A program made the translations under genes and the position numbers. A stretch of 64,000 nt of DNA from Pantoea cypripedii (GTDB lineage Bacteria > Pseudomonadota > Gammaproteobacteria > Enterobacterales > Enterobacteriaceae). A model generated the notes under the pieces. It searched no databases, had not been told where the DNA came from, and saw only the letters and a list, made by a program, of their open reading frames with translations. The first letter of the stretch is position 1. Each line of letters begins with the position of its first letter. Shown here in pieces: positions 32,212 through 40,209 of this stretch. Where the stretch lies: the NCBI RefSeq assembly GCF_011395035.1, contig NZ_CP024768.1:2517286-2581285 (forward strand), in the 5' to 3' direction.

Positions 32212-33813
32212 ATGTCACTCCTTTCCGTTATCTCTCTGCCAGCGCGCTTGCGCGCCCGGTTTTCCCTGCGCATACCTTTGTGGCTCACCAGCCTGCGCAG
32301 CCAGTTTTTGCTGTTTATGGTGCTGTTTTGCCTGCTGCAATCGGCAGGCGTGGTGCTGCTTAACAGTAAAGTGAATCAGACCCAAACCTCGCTGCAACAG
32401 GCCAGCCTGCTCCGGGATAGACTGGCCCTGCTGGATAAAGCCCGTATTGAGTTACTCACCGCCAGCGATAACAGCCACGGTGCGGGCATTTATCTGATGC
32501 AGGATCAGCAAAGCGGCTCAGTGGATAGCTGGAAAAGCCTTGCCGCTGCCGCTCAGGATTCGTTGAACCAGGCACAACAGCTGTTTACGCAATATCATGC
32601 CGCCGCCGATAGCCCGCTGGCGCAGAGTTTTGTCATGCTGGCTGGCGGGTTGCAGGAGCAGCTAAAAGGTCTCAGCGCCAATGATATCAATGCCTTCTTT
32701 ATGGTGCCGATGCAGGCATTTCAGCAGCAATTCAACGATGCCTGGTTCAGTGAAATTGAACAGGCCAACCATCAGCTCAGCAGCGTGAATCAGAGTACCC
32801 TCAGCACCCTGAAACATAGCCGTGATTTGTCTTTGCTGGTCAGTGCGCTGCTGATGGTACTGCTGTTACTGACGGCGACGCTGCTGATTCGCGGTGTCTT
32901 ACAGCCGCTGCGGCGTGCCAATGCCCAGCTGGCACAAATCGCCACCGGCGACCTGCTTGCCAGCCAAACCTTAGCAGGCCGCCAGTCGCTGGAAACACGC
33001 CAGTTATTTCAGTCAATAGATACCATGCGCCAGGGGTTGCAGCTGATCGTGAGCGATATCAACACCGTGGCGGCGAGTGTCGCGGCCGGTGCCGAACATA
33101 TGCAACAGCATAACGAACAGGTGATGCAGCAACATCAGGCACAAAACGCCAGTTTCCATCACCTGTCACAGCGTCTGCATCGGGTATCCGAAGAAGTGGA
33201 AAACGGCGCGCGTTTCTCGCAGCAGGCCACCCAGGAAGCCCAATCCGCCGATACGTTAATGCGTAACTGCGCGCGGGAAGTGGATAACATGGAACATCAG
33301 ATGCAGCAGATCGTCAGCGCGTCGGGCGATATCGCCGGGATTGTCGATATGCTGGATAATCTGTCGCTGCAAACCCGGTTACTGGCACTGAATGCCGCCA
33401 TTGAATCGGCGCATGCCGGAGTGTATGGCCGCAGTTTCTCGGTCGTGGCGAAAGAGATTGGGTTGTTGTCGCAGCAAAGCGGCCAGTCTACACGGCAGAT
33501 TGATGGTCTGATTCAGCATACGCGTCAGCACGTCAGCGACGGCTTCGATAAAGTGAAAACGCTGGAAACGCTGTTTGCGCAAATAAGCCACGCGGTTTCG
33601 GGTGTGGTACAACAGCTGGATGATCTGCAAACCAATACCACCGCCCAGAGCCGCCGGGTCAGCACGATTGCCCAGGAAGTGGTGGCGATGAGCGAGCAGC
33701 TCCAGCAAAACGAAACGCTCAATGCGCAGCAGGTGGTCGCCGCTGCGCAGTTGCGTGATCTCTCAGACCGCCTGGCGCAGCGCGCTCAGCAGTTTCGCGT
33801 CGAAGCCGCTTAA
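32212..33813 (+). CDS. Atypical methyl-accepting chemotaxis protein
   Basis: A 533-residue receptor with TM1 at about 27-49 (LRSQFLLFMVLFCLLQSAGV), a periplasmic helical domain, TM2 at about 205-228, HAMP and a cytoplasmic coiled coil. The hairpin tip departs from the usual one: it reads SLQTRLLALNAAIESAHAGV then YGRSFSVVAKEI, where typical receptors have AFQTNLLALNAAVEAARAGE then QGRGFAVVA. The F, the N after QT, the R of AAR and the E of AGE are all replaced. There is no C-terminal NWETF. It may form poor trimers or couple weakly to CheA. The ATG at 32212 is taken; the ribosome site is weak. Confidence 0.82.
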   Translation: MSLLSVISLPARLRARFSLRIPLWLTSLRSQFLLFMVLFCLLQSAGVVLLNSKVNQTQTSLQQASLLRDRLALLDKARIELLTASDNSHGAGIYLMQDQQSGSVDSWKSLAAAAQDSLNQAQQLFTQYHAAADSPLAQSFVMLAGGLQEQLKGLSANDINAFFMVPMQAFQQQFNDAWFSEIEQANHQLSSVNQSTLSTLKHSRDLSLLVSALLMVLLLLTATLLIRGVLQPLRRANAQLAQIATGDLLASQTLAGRQSLETRQLFQSIDTMRQGLQLIVSDINTVAASVAAGAEHMQQHNEQVMQQHQAQNASFHHLSQRLHRVSEEVENGARFSQQATQEAQSADTLMRNCAREVDNMEHQMQQIVSASGDIAGIVDMLDNLSLQTRLLALNAAIESAHAGVYGRSFSVVAKEIGLLSQQSGQSTRQIDGLIQHTRQHVSDGFDKVKTLETLFAQISHAVSGVVQQLDDLQTNTTAQSRRVSTIAQEVVAMSEQLQQNETLNAQQVVAAAQLRDLSDRLAQRAQQFRVEAA

Positions 33814-33827
33814 ATTTCCAAAAAGAA

Positions 33828-33849
33828 AAACCCGTCAAGCGACGGGTTT
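33828..33849. terminator. Bidirectional terminator between the chemoreceptor and the RHH gene
   Basis: A nine-base stem AAACCCGTC / GACGGGTTT with an AAGC loop, flanked by A-rich and T-rich sequence on both sides, between two convergent genes. Confidence 0.82.
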
Positions 33850-33853
33850 ATTC

Positions 33854-34105
33854 TTATTTTTTCTTCTTGCCCTGCTTCTTCAGCAGCGCGCGGATCTGTT
33901 TCAGTTCAGCGGTACTCAGCTGTTCAGTCGGTGCTTCTTCTGTGTCCTGATTATCAACCGCGTCCTGAGCCGGTGCCAGTAAGCTCGCCTGCAAACGATT
34001 AACAATCTCCTGGCTCATGGAGATCTGGTTGTCCAGAGCCAGCTGTTTGATGTGTTCTTTCAGCGCAGGATCAATTTTAATGGTTAAGTTAACGGTCTCG
34101 GTCAT
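33854..34105 (-). CDS. Ribbon-helix-helix (Arc-type) DNA-binding protein
   Basis: An 83-residue protein whose first 45 residues form an Arc/MetJ-like ribbon-helix-helix: strand VNLTIKIDPAL, helix KEHIKQLALDNQ, turn ISMS, helix QEIVNRLQASLL. The rest is an acidic linker and a basic C-terminal helix (STAELKQIRALLKKQGKKKK), also likely to touch nucleic acid. The role is unknown; it is probably a small transcription regulator. An AAAGGAG site lies before the ATG. No toxin-like partner is adjacent, so a toxin-antitoxin role is not supported. Confidence 0.75.
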   Translation of the reverse strand: MTETVNLTIKIDPALKEHIKQLALDNQISMSQEIVNRLQASLLAPAQDAVDNQDTEEAPTEQLSTAELKQIRALLKKQGKKKK

Positions 34106-34181
34106 CTTGTTACTCCTTTTTGATTTTCATCAACGTAGCGGAAGATGCCGAAAGTTAACAGGCTGTCATAAAAATTTAATA

Positions 34182-34880
34182 TTAAACCTGTATAGGGCTG
34201 AAATCTCTTAATACCGATTCATCAATGGAAGTCAGGTTGCCCTGCAGCTCGGCACAGAGTTTGGCCATGTAACGTACCAGGAAGTCAGCATTGTATTCTG
34301 CCAGTTGTCGTCCGGCCTCAGTTTGCATGGTTTCCGGCAGGCGCAGCAGCTTCTTCTGAAAGTGATCCAGCGTCCACTGCACGTCATTCAATTCGCGGTC
34401 TTTCCCCAACGGATCATCGCTATCAAACAGCGGACGGCCCAACGCTCCTGCGGTATAAAACACGCGCGCCAGTCCAATCGCCCCGAGAGATTCCAGCCGG
34501 TCCGCATCCTGCACAATCTTCGCTTCCAGCGTATGAGGAGCGATGCCAGCGCTAAAGCTGTGCGCCTGTACCGCATGGGCTACAGCATCAAGATGGTCGG
34601 CGGGAAAATCAGGGAAGTCCTGCTGCAAAATACGACGCGTCTCTTCTGCGGCGTAGGTCGAGGCCAGATGGCGTTCCGGGTGGTTTTTCGGCAGGTTGAC
34701 CACATCATGGAAGTAGCAGGCGGTGAGCACCACCAGCGGATCAGCATCACTCTGCTGCATAATGCGCGATGCGCTCATCCAGACGCGGCGCAGGTGGGCG
34801 ATATCATGGGCTTTATCATCATGCAGCCAGTTCTGCTGCAGCCAGTTTTCGAATCGTGTTTGCCAACCAGTTAGCGACAT
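34182..34880 (-). CDS. yedJ: HD-domain phosphohydrolase YedJ
   Basis: A 232-residue HD-superfamily hydrolase. The metal-binding pattern is visible: the first His in AHDIAHLRRVW, HD in ACYFHDVVNLPKNHPE, and the distal Asp in KIVQDADRLESLGAIGLAR. It matches E. coli YedJ along its length and lies two genes from dcm, near its E. coli place. The substrate is unknown; the family hydrolyses nucleotides or other phosphate esters. The ATG at 34880 (MSLTGWQ) has a CAGGAG site and matches the family start; 29 upstream codons are not supported. Confidence 0.9.
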   Translation of the reverse strand: MSLTGWQTRFENWLQQNWLHDDKAHDIAHLRRVWMSASRIMQQSDADPLVVLTACYFHDVVNLPKNHPERHLASTYAAEETRRILQQDFPDFPADHLDAVAHAVQAHSFSAGIAPHTLEAKIVQDADRLESLGAIGLARVFYTAGALGRPLFDSDDPLGKDRELNDVQWTLDHFQKKLLRLPETMQTEAGRQLAEYNADFLVRYMAKLCAELQGNLTSIDESVLRDFSPIQV

Positions 34881-35471
34881 CGTGCTTCTCCTGTTATTGC
34901 TGTTATAAAGCACCGCCAGGCTCAGGGTGCTACTCCTGCGGACATCATAGCGGCCCGTTGATGACACTATCTTTACACCCCTCCTGCATAAGCCATGAGG
35001 AAAAAATGAGATCCTGATCCTGTTATAGCGCTGTTAACTCCGCTTTCCCAGCGCCACAGGCGTTTTCGGTATTTCCTCATCCTCGTTTCAGTTAAACGAC
35101 TCTGTTTAGCAGCCATAATGTTTTAAAGGCATACAGATATAGTGTGTTAATCAATTATTCTGGTTTAACCCGCTACTTAAAAACGTTTCGGTCAACCGAT
35201 CAGCCACGGCATATTCTGAAAGAGTTCCCATTTTGTCCGTTATAACGTACTGTATCTGAGAAAAATGTGATTCTGTTTTTCCGTCTAAGCCAACTAAGCA
35301 TGCTTTTTGCTTATGAGCCATTTTTAAAACTGAAAACACACGGATGGCCTGACTATAAGGCGACAAATTATTAAGCAAATTTATTTAAACCCATTATGCT
35401 AATTCTGCACATCCGCAGACGCGAATGAGGCAGCAGATTCTCCGGGTTCGTGACATAACAAGAGGTAAATC
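34881..35471. other. 591-base intergenic region before the ASCH gene
   Basis: The left part is the yedJ promoter region. The right part, roughly 35100-35400, is AT-rich and unlike the flanking genes. A minus-strand frame at 35151-35378 (75 residues from TTG, or 56 from an internal ATG) has no clear ribosome site and no recognisable family, so I do not call it. No terminator or tRNA was seen. Confidence 0.5.
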
Positions 35472-36149
35472 ATGAAAGAACGGCCGATTCTTTTTTCCGA
35501 ACAGCGGGTACGCGCCCTGTTGGTTGGCCAGCAAACACAGACCCGGCGCATTATGAAGACTCAGGCATTTGGTCCGGGTCAGGATCATCACGAAGGCGTG
35601 CACGCATTTGACGTCAGCGCGAACCATCTGCATGGCTACAAACTGATGTCGATGGCTGATATCAGTTATCACTGCCCCTATGGTAAACCCGGTGATCGTC
35701 TGTGGGTACGCGAGACCTGGCGTGGGCCGATTGTTCCCGAAGGTCAACTCACCGAATACGAACGTGACCCGATACCGTTCCGCTTTCCGTCGTTCTGCCA
35801 GTATCGTGCCGACAGCAATGAACTGGGGCAACTGGATGAAAACATGCAGGACGCTGAGCAGTTTGGCTGGCAGACTGCCATCCATATGCCGCGCTGGGCC
35901 AGCCGCATCGACCTGGAAATTACCTCAGTGCGCGCGGAGAAGATTCAGGACATCAGCGAAGACGACATCATGGCAGAAGGCGTCCAGACTGACTCGCATT
36001 TCCTGAATAACTTCTTCACCATGAATATGAATGCTGAATCACCAAAAGAGGCCTACCGTAAGGCCTGGCAAAAGCAATACGGTGCCACCAGTTGGGAAGT
36101 TAACCCCTGGGTCTGGGTGATCGCCTTCCAGCGCGTTGAACGTGAATAA
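35472..36149 (+). CDS. ASCH-like phage-type protein
   Basis: A 225-residue soluble protein of the kind found in lambdoid prophages, with the opening MKERPILFSEQRVRALLVGQ followed by QTQTRRIMK, and PGDRLWVRETWR in the middle, both typical of ASCH (PUA-like, RNA/nucleotide-binding) phage proteins. The C-terminal region (SWEVNPWVWVIAFQRVE) is also characteristic. An AAGAGGTAAATC site precedes the ATG. No other phage gene is near, so it is a prophage relic or a domesticated single gene. The molecular function is not established. Confidence 0.75.
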   Translation: MKERPILFSEQRVRALLVGQQTQTRRIMKTQAFGPGQDHHEGVHAFDVSANHLHGYKLMSMADISYHCPYGKPGDRLWVRETWRGPIVPEGQLTEYERDPIPFRFPSFCQYRADSNELGQLDENMQDAEQFGWQTAIHMPRWASRIDLEITSVRAEKIQDISEDDIMAEGVQTDSHFLNNFFTMNMNAESPKEAYRKAWQKQYGATSWEVNPWVWVIAFQRVERE

Positions 36150-36158
36150 ATCCTCCCT

Positions 36159-36180
36159 CCTCTCCCGCCTGCGGGAGAGG
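36159..36180. repeat. Tight GC-rich palindrome
   Basis: CCTCTCCCGC and its complement GCGGGAGAGG separated by CT, just after the ASCH gene. It resembles short dispersed intergenic hairpins; without a T run it is not a clear terminator. Confidence 0.45.
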
Positions 36181-36318
36181 AAAACTCTCACCTTTGTAAT
36201 CCCAGTCACAGACAAAATCCTCGCTAACAGGTTGAATAGACAGCTTTGAATCCGCGCTGGTAATTTTCTCTGCACCGCGCGACGATACCGTCTTCCGCCC
36301 TGAAGAGTGAGTGATGCA

Positions 36319-37095
36319 ATGTTCAAATGGCCGTGGCATGCGCAGGTTGAATCTTCCGTTGCAGCGCTCCCGTGGCAACAGGCGCTGGCGCAGCCTATCT
36401 TCTCTCTGCTGGAGGAGGATGAGCACCAGGCCTTGATCGCCCTGGCCCAGCGCTTCCTGCAACAGAAAAAGATGACTCCACTCCAAGGGTTGCAACTGGA
36501 TGAGCTGCGCACCGCGCGACTGGCGTTATTGTTTTGCCTGCCGGTGTTAAAACTGGGTCTGGAATGGCTCGACGGCTTCCATGAAATCCTTATCTACCCT
36601 GAACCCTTCAATGTTAATGACCACTGGCAGGATGAAAGCGGTCTGGTGCATCAGGCAGCTGCCGTGCACGCCGGTCAGAGCTGGACTCAGGGTCCGGTGG
36701 TGTTAAACGCGCTGGATATACAGGACTCTTTCGATCTCTCCGGCTACAACCTGGTGATTCACGAAGTGGCGCATAAGCTGGATGCGCGCGGCAGCGGTTA
36801 TACCAGCGGTATCCCGGCGATTGCGCTGCGCGATGTCGCCACTTGGGAAAAAGATTTATTACACGCGATGGAGCAAATCGAATCGGAGGTGGATCTGGTC
36901 GGCGAGCAGGCCGCCACTATCGATCCCTACGCTGCCAGCGATGCCGCCGAGTGCTTTGCCGTGCTGTCCGAGTATTTCTTCAGTGCTCCGGATCTGCTGG
37001 CAAACCGCTTTCCCGCGATGTACCACCATCTGCAACAGTTCTACCACCAGGATCCGCTGGCGCGATTAAACCCCGCCCCACCGGAATCTGCTTAA
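36319..37095 (+). CDS. mtfA: MtfA peptidase (Mlc titration factor A)
   Basis: A 258-residue soluble zinc metallopeptidase. The start MFKWPWHAQ and the core match E. coli MtfA; the zinc site is HEVAH in NLVIHEVAHKLDARG, with the further Glu ligand in DAAECFAVLSEYFFSAPDLL. MtfA binds the glucose repressor Mlc and so affects ptsG expression; it has aminopeptidase activity. The ATG at 36319 is chosen over one four codons earlier by the E. coli start. It lies next to tRNA-Asn, as in E. coli (mtfA-asnT). Confidence 0.93.
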   Translation: MFKWPWHAQVESSVAALPWQQALAQPIFSLLEEDEHQALIALAQRFLQQKKMTPLQGLQLDELRTARLALLFCLPVLKLGLEWLDGFHEILIYPEPFNVNDHWQDESGLVHQAAAVHAGQSWTQGPVVLNALDIQDSFDLSGYNLVIHEVAHKLDARGSGYTSGIPAIALRDVATWEKDLLHAMEQIESEVDLVGEQAATIDPYAASDAAECFAVLSEYFFSAPDLLANRFPAMYHHLQQFYHQDPLARLNPAPPESA

Positions 37096-37151
37096 AGCGT
37101 GATCGCTTTGTATTAATGCTAGCCAGTTGAATACAAATGTGTTTTTAGCTG

Positions 37152-37180
37152 TTGACACATCTGCCAGTGGCCATTAATAT
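37152..37180 (+). promoter_or_regulatory. Promoter of the tRNA-Asn gene
   Basis: TTGACA, 17 bases, TAATAT, followed by a GC-rich discriminator GCGCGCC, the arrangement of stringently controlled stable-RNA promoters. Confidence 0.88.
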
Positions 37181-37199
37181 GCGCGCCATCAACACCGAT

Positions 37200-37275
37200 T
37201 CCTCTGTAGTTCAGTCGGTAGAACGGCGGACTGTTAATCCGTATGTCACTGGTTCGAGTCCAGTCAGAGGAGCCA
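37200..37275 (+). tRNA. asnT: tRNA-Asn (anticodon GTT)
   Basis: A 76-base cloverleaf with acceptor TCCTCTG/CAGAGGA, the T-arm GGTTCGAGTCC, anticodon GTT at 37233-37235 and an encoded 3' CCA. It appears identical to E. coli tRNA-Asn. tRNA-Asn genes are common integration sites for islands; the DNA to its right differs from E. coli. Confidence 0.97.
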
Positions 37276-37285
37276 TATTTAGAGA

Positions 37286-37317
37286 AGCCCGCTCAGGGAA
37301 ATCTGAGCGGGCTTTTT
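37286..37317 (+). terminator. Terminator after tRNA-Asn
   Basis: An 11-bp stem AGCCCGCTCAG / CTGAGCGGGCT with a six-base loop and five T, 10 bases after the tRNA. Confidence 0.9.
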
Positions 37318-37409
37318 GCTTTTTCATTCCACCGTCCGAACCTGACTTCACCCCATTCGCTCTGGCGAGTATAGTGGTTTGCTTTTCGCGAAACTCATGG
37401 AGCTGAGAA

Positions 37410-37733
37410 ATGGTCACCGTCGTCGTTGATGGAGAAGACAAAACTGCCAAAATAGTCGACTGGACGCTCTATTCTGATAAAGAAGGTTGCATTCAACTGG
37501 CATGCCATTTTCCTTCCGGGAAAAAATATATCCGTCCATTCAGTGCCTGTCAGGTTGAACCTACGACCCGCGTTAATGGCACAATATTGATCAAACAAGG
37601 TCAGCCAACCGCAAAGCGTATTGAGAGTGCGCAAATCGTTGGCAATAAATATGTGCTGATAAGCTATGCCGGTTCAGCCCAAACCTGGTCTATCGATATG
37701 GTGAAGTCGAGTTTGCTAATGAGACATCGTTAA
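37410..37733 (+). CDS. N-terminal fragment of a frameshifted helicase gene
   Basis: A 107-residue frame, mostly beta-strand in character (MVTVVVDGEDKTAKIVDWTL to VLISYAGSAQTWSI). It ends a few codons after a point where the +2 frame continues sensibly as YGEVEFANETSLKKGNIFNY, leading straight into the helicase at 37766. One missing base near 37695-37700 would join them (reading ...WSIDYGEVEF...). I therefore read this as the N-terminal domain of one longer protein of about 880 residues, now split, or affected by a sequencing error. Confidence 0.65.
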   Translation: MVTVVVDGEDKTAKIVDWTLYSDKEGCIQLACHFPSGKKYIRPFSACQVEPTTRVNGTILIKQGQPTAKRIESAQIVGNKYVLISYAGSAQTWSIDMVKSSLLMRHR

Positions 37734-37765
37734 AAAAAGGGAATATTTTTAACTATTTTCGCCAC

Positions 37766-40093
37766 GTGGCTGAGCAGCGCTTGCGACAAGCTGGCCCCGG
37801 TAAAGAGAGCATCGCAGAAAACACGGTTAAACAATTAGACAAGATCATCGCCCATCCCGATACCGCTCTGGAGGCCTACTGTCACGGTAAAAATGCGTCT
37901 CGTCGCGCACCGGATAGTTTTATTTATCCTTTTGGTTTGAACGAAAGCCAGATGCAGGCAGTTGAAACCGCCTTTAGTTCGCAGATATCTGTCATAGAAG
38001 GGCCGCCGGGAACCGGAAAAACACAAACCATCCTCAATATCCTCGCGAATATTCTGTTGCGCGGTGGGAATGTTGCAGTGGTCTCGAATAACAATACTGC
38101 CGTTGATAACGTGTATGAAAAGCTGGCCAAAGCGAACCTGGATTATGTTGTGGCCAGGTTAGGCAGTATGGAAAACCGTCAACAATTTTTCGACACACCG
38201 TCTTTCAGGCCGAACATTCCTGCCGCGCAAGCTTTGGACAAAGCGACGCTGAATGAGCAGACAATACACCTTAAAAAATATTTACGGGCACAAAATGACG
38301 CTGCACGACTGCGTGCAGAGATTGACGAAATCAGCATCGAAAAGAAGTATCTCAGCCAGTGGGTCGAGACGCAAAACTTCGATAGCCTGCCGGAAGTAAA
38401 TCACTACGGTTTAAAGAAAGAGAAAATTACCGACCTGATGGCTTTTTTACGCACAGTTACGGAAGACAGGCTTCGCTGGCGCAGTCGACTTACATTGTTG
38501 TTTAGATTCGGTATTATCAAAACAACCGCACTCAATACCTCTTCAAAACGGCAGCGCTTCTTTTTTGCTCTCCAGCTCCAGTATTATGCCACGCGTTTAC
38601 AGCAGGCACTGGATGAGCTGGCTGAAAAAGAGCACATCCTGAAAGCTCACAATGTAGCAGACCTGATGCAACGCGTGACATCAGATTCAATGGTGTTGAT
38701 ACGCCAGCATCTGGCCCAGGCAATCGGAACAGATGCTGATTTTTCACAGGAAAACTACCGCCGTAAGTTCGCCGATTTTGTCAAACGCTATCCTGTTATT
38801 GGCAGCAGCACACATTCCATTATCAATTCTCTGGCTCCCGGCACCTTACTTGATTACGTCATTATTGATGAAGCATCGCAGCAAGATATCATTCCGGGCA
38901 TTCTGGCCTTCGCCTGTGCGCGAAATGTCATTGTCGTTGGCGACCGCAAACAACTCCCCCATATCCCTGAACAGACCAATATCCTCGCTCCGGCACCCCA
39001 TTATGATTGCGGCAGCAAAAGCTTACTGGACTCGCTTTTCAGTTTGTATGGCAAAGCGTTGCCTGTGACATTATTAAAAGAGCACTATCGCTGCCATCCC
39101 AAAATTATTCATTTCTGCAATAAGCAATTTTATGACAATCAACTCGTTGTCATGACCCGGGATCAGGGCGAAGCAGCGCTCTCGCTGATCGTTACCGCAA
39201 AGGGAAATCATGAACGATACAATAGCAACCTGCGCGAGCTGGAATCATTCATGACGCTGGAAAGTACCAACGCTGCAAACCGCGGTTTTATCTCCCCTTA
39301 TAATGCACAGGTCTCACTGTCCGAACGCATCCTGCCCGCAGAATTTATTAATTCGACGGTACACAAATTTCAGGGGCGAGAGTGTGAACAGATCGTTTTC
39401 TCCACCGTCATAGATAAAAAAGCTGATGCTCGAGCACTCGATTTTGTTGACGATCCGCATTTAATCAATGTCGCGGTCTCACGAGCGCAAAAGCAGTTTA
39501 CCTTAGTCACCGGAGAGAATGTCTTCGCGGGAAATAATAAACACATCGCCGCACTGGTTCGCTATATGACCTATTATGCCGATAATCAGGAGATATATTA
39601 CAGTCCGGTCATCAGCGCTTTCGATTTACTCTATGAAGAGTATGATCAGTCTTTAGAAAATCTGAATGCGAGACTCAATAAAGAGGATTCTGTATATCGT
39701 TCAGAACAAATTGCCATGCGATTAATAAAAGATGTGCTTAAGCAAGCAACTTTCCGCACCATTGTTTGCCACAGGCAGATCCTGCTGAGGCAACTTCTGA
39801 CAAATTCCGCAGGTCGCTTCAATCAACGCCAGCAGGAATTTTTATTACAAGGAGCAAGCTGCGATTTTGTTTTTTATTTTCGTGTCGGGAAGCAACCTTT
39901 TGCCGTGATGGAAGTAGATGGCCGATATCATGACACACCCGAACAACGCGAACGAGATGCTTTAAAAGAGGCCATTCTGCAAGAGAGCGGAATTCCTCTG
40001 CTGAGGCTCAGAACTATCGACAGCCAAATTGAGGAAAAAATCGCCAATTTTTTACTGACCAGCATGCAGCAAAACACCCTCAGCCATGGCTGA
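37766..40093 (+). CDS. Superfamily 1 helicase with DUF2726-like C-terminal nuclease-type domain
   Basis: 775 residues from a GTG. Helicase motifs in order: Walker A GPPGTGKTQT (about 79), Walker B VIIDEAS, motif III GDRKQLPHI, motif IV LLKEHYRCHPKII, motif V VHKFQGRECEQIV and motif VI NVAVSRAQKQFTLV; this is the Upf1-like AAA_11/AAA_12 arrangement. The last 90 residues (AVMEVDGRYHDTPEQRERDA, GIPLLRLRT) resemble DUF2726, a PD-(D/E)xK-like fold. Codon use and AT-richness differ from the neighbours, suggesting transfer. Helicase-nuclease fusions of this type occur among phage-defence genes. The N-terminus lies in the preceding fragment. Confidence 0.8.
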   Translation: MAEQRLRQAGPGKESIAENTVKQLDKIIAHPDTALEAYCHGKNASRRAPDSFIYPFGLNESQMQAVETAFSSQISVIEGPPGTGKTQTILNILANILLRGGNVAVVSNNNTAVDNVYEKLAKANLDYVVARLGSMENRQQFFDTPSFRPNIPAAQALDKATLNEQTIHLKKYLRAQNDAARLRAEIDEISIEKKYLSQWVETQNFDSLPEVNHYGLKKEKITDLMAFLRTVTEDRLRWRSRLTLLFRFGIIKTTALNTSSKRQRFFFALQLQYYATRLQQALDELAEKEHILKAHNVADLMQRVTSDSMVLIRQHLAQAIGTDADFSQENYRRKFADFVKRYPVIGSSTHSIINSLAPGTLLDYVIIDEASQQDIIPGILAFACARNVIVVGDRKQLPHIPEQTNILAPAPHYDCGSKSLLDSLFSLYGKALPVTLLKEHYRCHPKIIHFCNKQFYDNQLVVMTRDQGEAALSLIVTAKGNHERYNSNLRELESFMTLESTNAANRGFISPYNAQVSLSERILPAEFINSTVHKFQGRECEQIVFSTVIDKKADARALDFVDDPHLINVAVSRAQKQFTLVTGENVFAGNNKHIAALVRYMTYYADNQEIYYSPVISAFDLLYEEYDQSLENLNARLNKEDSVYRSEQIAMRLIKDVLKQATFRTIVCHRQILLRQLLTNSAGRFNQRQQEFLLQGASCDFVFYFRVGKQPFAVMEVDGRYHDTPEQRERDALKEAILQESGIPLLRLRTIDSQIEEKIANFLLTSMQQNTLSHG

Positions 40094-40209
40094 CGACACG
40101 TAAAATTTAGAAACAAATGGTTTGTCATGAAACGTCAATAAGCGGACGAAGAAGAACGTACCAGGAGGTACAATAAGGGTGCATTTTCACTAATCACAAT
40201 TTATACATC

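Noticed and set aside
33854..34105. Antitoxin of a toxin-antitoxin pair (ribbon-helix-helix protein)
   Set aside because: No small toxin-like gene is adjacent on the same strand; both neighbours are separate units.
35151..35378. Minus-strand frame of 75 residues in the gap before the ASCH gene
   Set aside because: Only a TTG start or a late ATG, no ribosome site, no recognisable family, and AT-rich sequence in which such frames arise by chance.
37200..40209. A complete genomic island at tRNA-Asn
   Set aside because: No integrase gene and no second copy of the tRNA 3' end was found downstream; only composition and position point to transfer.
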